Shown here in pieces: positions 46,109 through 54,832 of a stretch of DNA of 64,000 nt. The notes beneath the pieces were generated by a model that ran no database searches, was not told the origin of the DNA, and saw only the letters and a list, made by a program, of their open reading frames with translations. Source of the DNA: Pseudomonas sp. CROZ-RG-20F-R04-15 (GTDB taxonomy: Bacteria; Pseudomonadota; Gammaproteobacteria; Pseudomonadales; Pseudomonadaceae); NCBI RefSeq assembly GCF_022662375.1, contig NZ_JAKNQL010000012.1, positions 160,080 to 224,079 of the forward strand, in the 5' to 3' direction. Made by a program: the position numbers and the translations under genes. Positions within the stretch are counted from its first letter, which is position 1. Every line of letters begins with the position of its first letter.

Positions 46109-49100
46109 TTACGAAGGTTTCGCAGAAACGGGTTCGACCTCATAGCGAGCGCTATCGACCCAGTCAGATCCTTTCTCACTATCATTGAGGCTCTGCCTGA
46201 ATAGAGACCATTGCCCGCCTGTCATCAGTGACGGTCCGGCCTGCGCTTGCCAGCCAGCCACGGGATCGACGGAAATGTTCGCGGTCAATACCAGATCAGG
46301 ATTGAACCAGCTCACAACTGTTCCGACGCCTTCGCGACCGTTGCCCGCCAGGGACACCGGGTTAGTCACCCAGGTACCCGCTGCGGGTATCTCAATGGTG
46401 GGTTCATAGGTCCTCAGCACAATCGGGCGCGTTGCCGGGTCCGATTCGAATTCGCCCAGCGCCGAGACCACCTCCAGCAGAGAGTCTCCACCAGGCTGGT
46501 CGAGTTCCAGCTTTACCCACCAAGTGCGATCGGCCTTCACAAGTGCGCTTTTATTCGAACTGCCCACCTTGACCGTGACTGTGTCGCCCGACACACCGAA
46601 ACCGGACACAACCAATACCCGCCCGGCATGATCGTCTTGCGTCGGGGATTCGATATCAGGCGCTTTCGGGACGACCTGATAGGTCACCGGATCGCTATCC
46701 TTCGACGTTTGAGGGTCGCCGTTGTTGTGGAAAACCTGCAGGGCCCAGATGGTTTTATCGCCCACCGGCAAGGTCACCTCGGCACGCCAGTTGCCCTCGC
46801 CATCGACATCCGCTTCGGTGAGTGGCGCAGAAGTATCGCCGAGCATCCACACCTCGACCCGCGCGTGCGGCATCCCCTTCCCGGAGAGCTCCGAAGTGCG
46901 TGACAACTTTTCTCCGCCATCCGGTCGGGTAATCTCCGGAGGCAGTACAACGGCCTTGAAGTTGCATCGCTCACTTCGCTTGGGAGGTAGCGCATAGATC
47001 GTTTGCTCCGCCCGAATGACATGCTCATCAAAAGCCAGTCCCTTGAGATCGATTGACCATTCGCCGTTAGTGAGCACGGGTTGTGCTGGAGTCAGATACT
47101 TCTGGAATCGATCGTCCCACAATTGCATCGTGGCGCCTGCCATGCCGCCCAAACCCGTGACGATCAGGTCACGGTGTACTTCGCTGTCATCAAGCGGATA
47201 CGTGATGACCGGTTGTTCTATCACCGGATAAACCGTGAAAGTCCTTTTCGCTTTCGGTGATTCCAACTCCTCGGCAACCTGATGCACTTCGATCGTGTGA
47301 GGGGTATTACTGCTAAAGGGTGTGGGTCGCTGGAACGTCCAGACGTCTGCAACGACGGTCACTTTATACGTCTGTAAATCACCGCTGAAGTTGATGTACA
47401 CCTCCGCCCCCGACCAACCGGTACCGCTGAATACCGGGGAAAGCCCCTCTTCGGAAGGTATGTTGAGTCCGGGCGCCAAGGGGAAAATTGTGACTTTGAG
47501 GACCTCCCAAGTGGGTGACCACTGATTATTCAAAATTTGTTTGACATGGACTTCCCGATTGTTTGAGGGTCCCCACACTACCGATGCTGTGGTTGACCAT
47601 TCATTACCGACAACATCTTTCGTTGGCGCGGCCAGGTTGGGGCTGCTGGGATGACGAACGTGCACCGTGGCGCCATTGAAACCTTTGCCGCTGAAGGTCG
47701 GCCGGTATTCCGGGGTGTGCTTCAAATCGCTGACATCAGGCAGCGCGTTGTTGAGGGTGAATTCCAGTGGCAGCGATTCGATCCAGCCGTCGGAACCAAT
47801 GGGAAATTTTTGAACAATTTTCAGCTTGTATGTACCAACCGGCCAGTTTGTTGCGATGGTTTCCCATATGCCATTCGCCACTTCAACAGAGGGCGGGAGT
47901 GTTGCACCCGGGCCACTGTCGATAGTGATATGCACTGTGGCGCGGTTATGGCCCGATCCAGAGAATTTGATTGTGTTCTCTGTGGGATATTCGACGACAG
48001 GGTTGCTCAACATTGGGGGGCGGATATTGAAGGAGCGGAGAGTGCTAGGCGTGGATGCAATGCCATCCACTTCCTGCACCGCAACGAGTGACAGCACTCC
48101 GGGTTCCAGGCCTGCCAGTGGGACGCTCCAGTCTCCGGACGCCACGCCGGGAATACTGATCAACGGCGGAGAGTTGACCAGATCCTTGAAAATCTTGAGG
48201 GTCGCGTTCGCCACCGCGCCTTTCCCTGTGAGGGTGAACGATGTGTTTTGTTCGCTTTGTGCAGGAGGACCGGCGATCAGAAGCACGGGAGGCCGGATTT
48301 GCAGCGACAACGTTTGGCTAGGGTCGGAGCGGTCGTTATTAAAAATCTGTACAACCACAAGGCTGATCTTGCCGAACGCTACGTCTTTGAACTCAATTTC
48401 CCACTCACCATTTGCTTTGGTCACGCTTCCGAAGCCATAAGGCTTGCCCCCGCTGGCCGGCAACACTTCAAGCTGCGCCCTTAAAATGCCGGAAACGCCC
48501 TTCAATAAAAAAGACGAATCAAGTAAAGAGCCCGACAATGGACTCGTGATCCTGGGGGCGCCGAAGAGGGCCATTTCGAAGGGAGCCGAAATCTCGGAGG
48601 TGGCACCGTCGTAAATCTGGACAGCGGATAACTTATAAGTTTGCCCCAGATTCAACGAGATTTTACTGGTCCCAGACCAATTCCCGTCCGAGCTAATAGG
48701 CGACTCGATTAGCGCACCGGCCACTCCCTCGGCGTAAACGACTGCCGTCGCCCCTGACATGCCCCCTGTGCCCGAAATTATGGGCTTTATTAAATCACTA
48801 ACACTGGGACGGGTGATCGTTAAAGGATTGAGAACGAAAAATTTCTTGGTCGCTGAATGTCGATTCAGTGCGCCTGCAAAGCCCTCGCGGATGTAGATTT
48901 CATACGGCCCTTGAGGCAAAGACCTTTCCAACTTGACGTTCCAGATCTCGTTTGCCTCTACCGTAACCGTTTCGCTCAATACCTTGTCGGGAGTGTAACT
49001 TTTAAGCGTTATGACACTGCCCTTTCTAGCCCAACCTGACACATGCGTGCTCACCACACTGGCACTATCAAATCTGGCAGCCTTTCTGATCACCACCGGC

Positions 49101-49492
49101 TGACGTGCCCAACTCGACCATTTACCCTCGTAATCCCATTGGCCGTCGATCCAGGCAATGTGTCCAGAAGGCGTTTCTTCATGCCTGAAAGCCGCAGCCG
49201 TTCGCCAAATACCACCTGAAAACATCGCTCGTGTGAGCTCCTGAAAATCTCCGTTTTGCGAGTGAAAGTCCATCCTGACATTATGAATACGCCCATCGTT
49301 CGCCGTGGGTAGCTTGAACTCCCACCCCATGACTGGGTCAAGCTGGATCGTAGAATTCGGGTAACGAAACTCCAAAGGAGCGACCAGCGCCCCCGCGTCA
49401 TCTTTTTCCATACCTGTCACTGGAAGAGAAGATTCTTCATCAGGTTGTGGGTTGTCGGGAATTTCGGTGCCTGTTCTCGGATCATCGGACAT
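46109..49492 (-). CDS. Ig-like repeat protein upstream of tcaA
   Basis: A 1127-aa protein without signal peptide. After a unique N-terminal region (about 1-240: PLEFRYPNSTIQLDPVMGWE, IAWIDGQWDYEGKWSSWARQ) come about nine units of 80-95 residues. Their shared pattern is a proline-led first strand, an xGxGxxGATVxV turn, a DGxW mid-strand and a VxQ strand, for example SGTGGMSGATAVVY, SGKGFNGATVHVRH, SGTGWSGAEVYINF, TGLGGMAGATMQLW. This is the bacterial Ig-like repeat of adhesins. AAGGAAG lies eight bases before the ATG at 49492. It has its own lux-box-like site. Its base composition is AT-richer than flanking core genes, suggesting acquisition. Function unknown; a Tc-associated binding protein is inference. 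Confidence 0.78.
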   Translation of the reverse strand: MSDDPRTGTEIPDNPQPDEESSLPVTGMEKDDAGALVAPLEFRYPNSTIQLDPVMGWEFKLPTANDGRIHNVRMDFHSQNGDFQELTRAMFSGGIWRTAAAFRHEETPSGHIAWIDGQWDYEGKWSSWARQPVVIRKAARFDSASVVSTHVSGWARKGSVITLKSYTPDKVLSETVTVEANEIWNVKLERSLPQGPYEIYIREGFAGALNRHSATKKFFVLNPLTITRPSVSDLIKPIISGTGGMSGATAVVYAEGVAGALIESPISSDGNWSGTSKISLNLGQTYKLSAVQIYDGATSEISAPFEMALFGAPRITSPLSGSLLDSSFLLKGVSGILRAQLEVLPASGGKPYGFGSVTKANGEWEIEFKDVAFGKISLVVVQIFNNDRSDPSQTLSLQIRPPVLLIAGPPAQSEQNTSFTLTGKGAVANATLKIFKDLVNSPPLISIPGVASGDWSVPLAGLEPGVLSLVAVQEVDGIASTPSTLRSFNIRPPMLSNPVVEYPTENTIKFSGSGHNRATVHITIDSGPGATLPPSVEVANGIWETIATNWPVGTYKLKIVQKFPIGSDGWIESLPLEFTLNNALPDVSDLKHTPEYRPTFSGKGFNGATVHVRHPSSPNLAAPTKDVVGNEWSTTASVVWGPSNNREVHVKQILNNQWSPTWEVLKVTIFPLAPGLNIPSEEGLSPVFSGTGWSGAEVYINFSGDLQTYKVTVVADVWTFQRPTPFSSNTPHTIEVHQVAEELESPKAKRTFTVYPVIEQPVITYPLDDSEVHRDLIVTGLGGMAGATMQLWDDRFQKYLTPAQPVLTNGEWSIDLKGLAFDEHVIRAEQTIYALPPKRSERCNFKAVVLPPEITRPDGGEKLSRTSELSGKGMPHARVEVWMLGDTSAPLTEADVDGEGNWRAEVTLPVGDKTIWALQVFHNNGDPQTSKDSDPVTYQVVPKAPDIESPTQDDHAGRVLVVSGFGVSGDTVTVKVGSSNKSALVKADRTWWVKLELDQPGGDSLLEVVSALGEFESDPATRPIVLRTYEPTIEIPAAGTWVTNPVSLAGNGREGVGTVVSWFNPDLVLTANISVDPVAGWQAQAGPSLMTGGQWSLFRQSLNDSEKGSDWVDSARYEVEPVSAKPS

Positions 49493-49545
49493 GATGGGCT
49501 TCCTTTTCGCTACCAACAGGGAGGGCGCTCCATTTAAAGTCCGGG

Positions 49546-49577
49546 AAGGCGTGTGTGACACCTGTCAACTCTGACAG
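49546..49577 (-). promoter_or_regulatory. Lux-box-like palindrome before the 1127-aa Ig-repeat gene
   Basis: CTGTCA-N4-TGACAG lies at 49562-49577 (spacer ACTC on the plus strand). On the minus strand TAAATG begins 26 bases after the right arm, just before GGAGCGCCC. The site is about 77 bases before the ATG. Confidence 0.6.
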
Positions 49578-49759
49578 TCCCGATGAACGGTAACTTACCC
49601 CACACCGTAATCCGTGAAGTTCTGCGACCGTAGATCGCAACTGCAGCGGCTTGCGCCGTTGCATTGAGTGAGACGGGCTTGTTGCTGGTGGAGAGGCGCT
49701 GGATCAGGAGCGAGCGATCGCGGTGGGTTGACCCTGGAAATGAGTTGCCTGGACTGGTG

Positions 49760-49846
49760 CTTTCGCGAGAAGGCTCGCTCCTGCATTTGTCCGGATTCCT
49801 TCAGTTGGAATCCAAATCAATGTGAGGGCGAAGCCGCTCGCAAAGC
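49760..49846. repeat. Degenerate REPIN
   Basis: GCTTTCGCGAGAAGGCTCGC (from 49760) and TGTGAGGGCGAAGCCGCTCG (from 49821) are inverted, mutated versions of the REP core seen four times earlier. Several substitutions break the hairpins, so this is an old, decayed doublet. Confidence 0.7.
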
Positions 49847-49862
49847 TTTTCGCGCTATCGAA

Positions 49863-50222
49863 TCAAGCCGAAGCCGGCAACGGCTGAAAACTGAAATACT
49901 GCCGCAACGCCTGCACCAACTGGCCGAACTCCACCGGCGGCTGCAGGAGAATGAACCCGGCGTCGTAATGCAGTGGTGTGGCGTCTTCATGGCACCAGAC
50001 GCAACACGCGGTGAAGTCGATGACCTGCTGGCAGCCATCGCTGGTGGGGATTTTCAGGCGTAGCTGGAAGTCGACGCCCACCATCATCGGCAACTGGCTG
50101 ATCAGCATCAGCCCGTCGTCGGAGACGTTGCCCAGAAAGCCGATCGGTTTGTCGGTGACGGTATTGAACACTCTGAGGAAGTACGGCAGTTGATGCCGTT
50201 CGATCCGGCGGTCGGTAAACAT
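49863..50222 (-). CDS. PilZ domain protein
   Basis: A 119-aa single PilZ domain, a c-di-GMP receptor. The first binding motif is the arginine cluster TDRRIERHQ at the N-terminus; the second, N-x-S-x2-G, is GNVSDDGLML near residue 30. Small PilZ proteins alter partner proteins for motility, alginate or virulence. The ATG at 50222 keeps the motif near the N-terminus; a start at 50261 is possible. From memory it corresponds to PA4324, next to the DUF58 gene in P. aeruginosa; the Tc genes now separate them. Confidence 0.85.
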   Translation of the reverse strand: MFTDRRIERHQLPYFLRVFNTVTDKPIGFLGNVSDDGLMLISQLPMMVGVDFQLRLKIPTSDGCQQVIDFTACCVWCHEDATPLHYDAGFILLQPPVEFGQLVQALRQYFSFQPLPASA

Positions 50223-50452
50223 GCGCAGTTCGCCATGCAAGGCTCCATCACAGAGCCGCACCTTTGCTTCGGAACGTGCCTGTGTCGCAGGCCCGCTCTC
50301 CCCGCTTCCGGTGCGACGGTCGCTACGTCGCCGTCACTTTACAACTGCCAGTCGCAGGTGTTGCTCCGGATTCAGCAACGTGGCGCCAGACCCGGGTTCT
50401 TCGACTATAGCTCAGCTTGTACACACGGCCAGATTTTGTATGACAACTGTCA

Positions 50453-50839
50453 TCAGAAACGGGTCGGGCGCACCACGGCAGCAGCGCTGCGCGTCGGGTA
50501 ATGGCCCAGGCTCTGCAAGGTTTCCAGACGGGCGCGGGCGCGGAAGGCGTATTCGCTGTTCGGGTACGAGGCGATGATGAACTGATAGGTCTGCGCCGCG
50601 TCGACGAACATTTTCTGCCGCTCGAGGCACTGGCCGCGCATCATCGACACTTCCGGCCACACGTACGGGCGGGCACGGCTGGCGCGTTCGACCTTGGACA
50701 GTTCGAGCATGACCTGCTCGCAATTGCCGCGATCATAGGCGCTGTAGGCGTTGTTCAAATGATGGTTCATCGACCAACGGGTGCAGCCCGTGACGGCGAG
50801 GACGCTGAGGGCAAGGGCGGCAATGGGTACGAATCGCAT
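50453..50839 (-). CDS. Small TPR-like lipoprotein
   Basis: A 128-aa predicted lipoprotein. The signal MRFVPIAALALSVLAVTGC ends in a lipobox (LAVTGC, Cys19). The mature part has two helical repeats of TPR type (LNNAYSAYDRGNCEQVMLEL, then RQKMFVDAAQTYQFIIASYP). The residue after Cys is Thr, so outer-membrane sorting is expected. The ATG at 50839 is chosen so that the signal starts properly; the longer frame from 50875 is rejected. Function unknown. Confidence 0.8.
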   Translation of the reverse strand: MRFVPIAALALSVLAVTGCTRWSMNHHLNNAYSAYDRGNCEQVMLELSKVERASRARPYVWPEVSMMRGQCLERQKMFVDAAQTYQFIIASYPNSEYAFRARARLETLQSLGHYPTRSAAAVVRPTRF

Positions 50840-51011
50840 GAGGGTTCTCCTGTCTTGAGCAATGTATCGACCCATGGTCGGAAATCTTCAGGCGCGTTTG
50901 TCCCAAAGTTACCGTGTTCAATAAAGAAACCATTAAGTAGTGCAAACGAACAATGACTACACCCCAAGAGCATAGTAGCCTTCGCTAGCGCTTGAACTCA
51001 GGAGTCTTTGC

Positions 51012-52463
51012 ATGTCCGTCCGTCGTACCAAAATCGTCGCTACCCTTGGCCCGGCCAGTAACTCGCCGGAAGTTCTCGAACAGCTGATTCTGGCTGGTCT
51101 GGACGTTGCCCGTCTGAACTTCTCCCACGGCACCCCCGACGAGCACAAGGCTCGCGCGAAGCTGGTGCGTGACCTGGCGGCCAAGCACGGTCGCTTCGTC
51201 GCCCTGCTGGGTGACCTGCAAGGCCCGAAAATCCGTATCGCCAAATTCGCCAACAAGAAGATCGAGCTGAAGATCGGTGACCAGTTCACCTTCTCCACCA
51301 GCCATCCGTTGACCGAAGGCAACCAGCAAGTGGTCGGCATCGACTACCCGGATCTGGTCAAGGACTGCGGCGTGGGCGACGAGCTGCTGCTCGACGACGG
51401 CCGCGTGGTGATGCGCGTTGATACCCAAACTGACGATGCATTGCATTGCACCGTGACCATCGGCGGCCCGCTGTCCGACCACAAAGGCATCAACCGTCGC
51501 GGTGGCGGCCTGACTGCACCAGCCCTGACTGAAAAAGACAAGGCCGACATCAAGCTCGCCGCCGAAATGGAAGTCGACTACCTCGCGGTGTCCTTCCCGC
51601 GTGACGCCGCCGACATGGAATACGCCCGTCAACTGCGCGACGAAGCCGGCGGTACTGCCTGGCTGGTAGCGAAGATCGAACGCGCTGAAGCCGTGGCCGA
51701 TGACGAAACCCTCGACGGTCTGATCAAGGCCTCCGACGCGGTGATGGTTGCCCGTGGTGACCTCGGTGTGGAAATCGGCGACGCCGAGCTGGTGGGCATT
51801 CAGAAGAAAATCATTCTGCACGCACGCCGCCACAACAAGGCTGTGATCGTTGCGACCCAGATGATGGAGTCGATGATCCAGAACCCGATGCCGACCCGCG
51901 CCGAAGTGTCCGACGTGGCCAACGCCGTGCTCGACTACACCGACGCCGTGATGCTGTCTGCTGAATCTGCTGCCGGCCTGTACCCGCTGGAAGCCGTGCA
52001 GGCCATGGCGCGCATCTGCGTCGGCGCCGAAAAGCACCCTACCGGCAAGACTTCCAGCCACCGTATCGGCAAGGAATTCACCCGTTGCGACGAAAGCATC
52101 GCACTGGCGACCATGTACACCGCCAACCACTTCCCGGGCGTCAAAGCGATCATCGCGCTGACCGAAAGTGGCTATACCCCGCTGATCATGTCGCGTATCC
52201 GCTCCTCGGTGCCGATCTACGCGTTCTCGCCGCACCGCGAAACGCAGGCGCGTGCAGCGATGTTCCGTGGCGTGTACACCATTCCGTTCGATCCGGCTTC
52301 GCTGGAACCGCACGAAGTCAGCCAGAAAGCCATTGATGAGCTGACCAAACGCGGCGTTGTGGAAAAAGGCGACTGGGTCATCCTGACCAAGGGCGACAGC
52401 TATCACACCACCGGCGGCACCAACGGTATGAAGATCCTGCACGTGGGCGATCCACAGGTCTGA
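51012..52463 (+). CDS. pykA: Pyruvate kinase
   Basis: A 483-aa pyruvate kinase, making pyruvate and ATP from phosphoenolpyruvate and ADP. It shows RRTKIVATLGPASNSPE, ARLNFSHGTPDEHK, the catalytic lysine region WLVAKIERAEAV, the metal-binding VARGDLGVEIGD and the MMESMIQNPMPTRAEVSDVA active-site segment. AGGAG is nine bases upstream. It ends in a strong terminator. Length and motifs fit the PykA isoform of Pseudomonas. Confidence 0.96.
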   Translation: MSVRRTKIVATLGPASNSPEVLEQLILAGLDVARLNFSHGTPDEHKARAKLVRDLAAKHGRFVALLGDLQGPKIRIAKFANKKIELKIGDQFTFSTSHPLTEGNQQVVGIDYPDLVKDCGVGDELLLDDGRVVMRVDTQTDDALHCTVTIGGPLSDHKGINRRGGGLTAPALTEKDKADIKLAAEMEVDYLAVSFPRDAADMEYARQLRDEAGGTAWLVAKIERAEAVADDETLDGLIKASDAVMVARGDLGVEIGDAELVGIQKKIILHARRHNKAVIVATQMMESMIQNPMPTRAEVSDVANAVLDYTDAVMLSAESAAGLYPLEAVQAMARICVGAEKHPTGKTSSHRIGKEFTRCDESIALATMYTANHFPGVKAIIALTESGYTPLIMSRIRSSVPIYAFSPHRETQARAAMFRGVYTIPFDPASLEPHEVSQKAIDELTKRGVVEKGDWVILTKGDSYHTTGGTNGMKILHVGDPQV

Positions 52464-52483
52464 GTGATGCGCTGAAAAACAAG

Positions 52484-52513
52484 AGCCCCGCCATGTGAAT
52501 GGCGGGGCTTTTT
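52484..52513 (+). terminator. Terminator of pykA (copy A)
   Basis: AGCCCCGCCAT-gtga-ATGGCGGGGCT is a perfect 11-bp stem followed by T5. A closely similar sequence follows the next gene at 53965-53995. Confidence 0.95.
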
Positions 52514-52551
52514 GTTGTCTGCGTGTTGATGACGCCGGCTTTCAGCGAGAT

Positions 52552-52602
52552 GTCAACTGTCAGGTTTGACAGTTGACGCCTCACCCGCTCGCCACCTAAA
52601 TG
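52552..52602 (+). promoter_or_regulatory. Lux-box-like palindrome and -10 element before the delta-60 gene
   Basis: CTGTCA-GGTT-TGACAG (52557-52572) is extended by GTCAA/TTGAC to a 26-bp inverted repeat (52552-52577). TAAATG (52597-52602) begins 25 bases after the right arm, and TTGACG at 52573-52578 is an 18-base-spaced -35 candidate. The site is about 100 bases before the gene start. Confidence 0.65.
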
Positions 52603-52665
52603 GATATCTACGCGGCATCCACAAATGCCGCATTGCTTCATCCAACGAAAGTGCGCAGGGCTATC

Positions 52666-53955
52666 ATGAACATGCAGACCTTGAGAAACGCAGGTACGCC
52701 CGATCTGGCATTCGGCGTAAATGGCAGAGTGATCCTGACCATCCCCGATCTCCCGTTTGCGCGGATATCCGCAGTGGCTATAGGCCCGGACAGGAAGATC
52801 TACTGCGTTGGCAAGAGTGATGATTTCACTGATCCGAACCCGACATATTTTCTGGGTCGGTTCAATGACGATGGCACTGAAGACAGGGAATTTGGCGATG
52901 CGGGTTTCACTCGCGACGCTTATCCAGACGCCCGGCTGCAGCAGGTCGAGTCCTTCACCTTTCAGCCTGACGGAAAAATACTCATTTTCGCCACTGTCTA
53001 CAATAAAAGGGGCGGGCTGGTCCCCGCTTTTTCCCGGTATGACACCAAGGGGCGGCTGGACACGACATTTGGCTCTCTAGGTCAAACAGTATTGAACATC
53101 GAACTGGCGCCACCCGGCAGAGCGGCTTTCGCCGTTGATCGACGCAACGTTGACGGTAACGCCGCACGCCCCAAAGGGGTGGAAGTGCTGCCTGACGGGA
53201 AGATCCTCGCCTCACATCACTATCTTTTCGATTTCCACCAGTCACACGGCCTGATTATCCGGCTCAATGCTGATGGAAAGCTGGATACGGACTTTAACCA
53301 GATCGGTTACATCACGGTGATTCATCCCGATTACAAACTCAACGCCACCATTCTGAGAGATGTGATCGTGCAGGAGGATGGCAAGTATCTGGGCTGCGGC
53401 AATGTGTATAACGACTCCGACAACCCCAGTTCGGGCATGTTCGTGCGGTACGATACTGACGGCGCGCTGGACAAGAACTTTGGCACGGGCGGATTTGTCA
53501 CAATCACCGATGCCGTGCGCGCCAACCTGATCGAGGGCATGGTGCTGCAACCCAACCGACGCATTCTGGGATTCGGTGGCACGCTCAACAACGTTGGAGT
53601 GATGGTCAGCATTGAACCTGATGGCGCCCCCAATATTCAATTCAACGGCGGCAAACCTCTCTATACAGGGTTGGAACCCGATTCGATTACCACATGGACC
53701 AGCGCAACGATTCAAAAAAACGGCAGGATAGTGGTCGCTGGAGGTTTGGGTGTACCGGGACGGGCCGACATCGTCGTGGCGAGATTTATCGACGCGCAAT
53801 TCGATCGGGAATTCAATGAACAAGGCTGGCTAAGGACGCATCTGGAAAACGGGGTGCAAATGGCAACCGGTCTGACCCTGCAAGAGGATGGCAAAATTCT
53901 GATTTGCGCCAACTTGCCCGGCTTGCAGGTTGCGCTGCTGCGCTATCACGCCTGA
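52666..53955 (+). CDS. Delta-60 repeat (beta-propeller-like) protein
   Basis: A 429-aa protein without signal peptide, built of seven repeats with the delta-60 (DUF5122) signature L-D-x2-F-G-x2-G: PDLAFGVNGRVIL, EDREFGDAGFTRD, LDTTFGSLGQTVL, LDTDFNQIGYITV, LDKNFGTGGFVTI, PNIQFNGGKPLYT, FDREFNEQGWLRT. Each is followed by a P/E-DGKIL strand. Seven repeats suggest a seven-bladed propeller. It lies between pykA and the hydratase gene, flanked by two near-identical terminators, and shares its operator type with the Tc genes. ATG 52666 is preferred; 52672 is an alternative. The role is not known; a toxin-associated factor is inferred only from the shared site. Confidence 0.8.
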   Translation: MNMQTLRNAGTPDLAFGVNGRVILTIPDLPFARISAVAIGPDRKIYCVGKSDDFTDPNPTYFLGRFNDDGTEDREFGDAGFTRDAYPDARLQQVESFTFQPDGKILIFATVYNKRGGLVPAFSRYDTKGRLDTTFGSLGQTVLNIELAPPGRAAFAVDRRNVDGNAARPKGVEVLPDGKILASHHYLFDFHQSHGLIIRLNADGKLDTDFNQIGYITVIHPDYKLNATILRDVIVQEDGKYLGCGNVYNDSDNPSSGMFVRYDTDGALDKNFGTGGFVTITDAVRANLIEGMVLQPNRRILGFGGTLNNVGVMVSIEPDGAPNIQFNGGKPLYTGLEPDSITTWTSATIQKNGRIVVAGGLGVPGRADIVVARFIDAQFDREFNEQGWLRTHLENGVQMATGLTLQEDGKILICANLPGLQVALLRYHA

Positions 53956-53964
53956 GAGCCAGAA

Positions 53965-53995
53965 AGCCCCCGTCACGTGAATGGCGGGGCTTTTT
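53965..53995 (+). terminator. Terminator copy B after the delta-60 gene
   Basis: AGCCCCCGTCACGTGAATGG then CGGGGCT and T5: an imperfect version of the pykA terminator, sharing CGTGAATGGCGGGGCTTTTT with at most one change. It probably terminates the delta-60 gene. Confidence 0.85.
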
Positions 53996-54054
53996 GTTTT
54001 GATCCTGAAGATGTGTTGACTGCCCGCGATGGCGGCTCTCCAGTCAGCGAAATC

Positions 54055-54804
54055 TCAATGCCGTTTAATGAATCCCGTCAACGCCGCCAACGCTTCCGGC
54101 GACTTCAGGCGCTGGGTGAACAACACACCCTCCTCCTCGATCACCTTACGGATCAACTGGCGATCCGGCGCTTTCATCAATTGCTTGCTGATACGCACCG
54201 CCTCAGCCGGCAGTTCGTCGAAACGCAACGCCACCTCCCGCGCCTTGCGCAACGCCGCATCACCACTGCTCAACGCCTCGGTGGCAATGCCCCAAGCCGC
54301 TGCTTGTTCACCGGTAAAACCCTCACCCAATAATAAAAGCTCCGCCGCTTTCGCTTGCCCGAGCAAACGCGGCAGGATCAGGCTCGAGCCGAATTCCGGG
54401 CACAACCCAAGGTTAACGAACGGCATGCGCAACCGCGCATCGCGACTGACGTAGACCAGATCGCAGTGCAGCAACATCGTCGTGCCAATGCCCACCGCCG
54501 CGCCAGCTACAGCGGCGATCACCGGTTTGCGGCATTCGAGCAGGTTGAGCATGAAGTGAAACACCGGGCTGTCGAGGTCGCTCGGCGGTTGCTGGATGAA
54601 GTCGGCTATGTCGTTGCCGGCAGTGAAGCATTCAGCGCTGCCGGTAATCAGCACGGCGTTGATCTCAGGATCGCCATCGGCCTGTTTCAGCGCTTCGGCG
54701 AGGTGGCTGTACATGGCGCGGGTCAGGGCGTTTTTCTTGTCCGGGCGATTGAGCCGCAGGGTCAGTAAACCGCGTTCGCGTTCCAGCAGAATGGCTTCGG
54801 TCAT
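54055..54804 (-). CDS. Enoyl-CoA hydratase/isomerase family protein
   Basis: A 249-aa crotonase-fold protein. The oxyanion-hole segments are AECFTAGNDIADF and KPVIAAVAGAAVGIGTTMLL. The position of the usual catalytic glutamate is occupied in NLGLCPEFGSSLILPRLLGQ. It probably acts in fatty-acid or related CoA-ester breakdown; the substrate is unknown. From memory it follows pykA directly in P. aeruginosa; here the delta-60 gene intervenes. Confidence 0.88.
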   Translation of the reverse strand: MTEAILLERERGLLTLRLNRPDKKNALTRAMYSHLAEALKQADGDPEINAVLITGSAECFTAGNDIADFIQQPPSDLDSPVFHFMLNLLECRKPVIAAVAGAAVGIGTTMLLHCDLVYVSRDARLRMPFVNLGLCPEFGSSLILPRLLGQAKAAELLLLGEGFTGEQAAAWGIATEALSSGDAALRKAREVALRFDELPAEAVRISKQLMKAPDRQLIRKVIEEEGVLFTQRLKSPEALAALTGFIKRH

Positions 54805-54832
54805 GGCGTGTCTCGCGTCTGGGATTCAGCGC

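Larger units (their letters stand above)
49493..49862. other. Intergenic region with operator and decayed REPs
   Basis: This 370-base gap separates the Ig-repeat gene from the PilZ gene. It holds the palindrome at 49562-49577 and a degenerate REP doublet at 49760-49846. Short open frames here look non-coding. Confidence 0.5.

Noticed and set aside
50401..50440. ATAGCTCAGC resembling the D-arm start of a tRNA
   Set aside because: No acceptor-stem pairing, anticodon arm or TTC-type T-loop follows at the right distance, so it is not a tRNA.
52552..52577. Hairpin of the long palindrome as a second pykA terminator
   Set aside because: It has no T-run, lies after a perfect terminator, and matches the three other operator-like sites in core and in distance to a -10 box.
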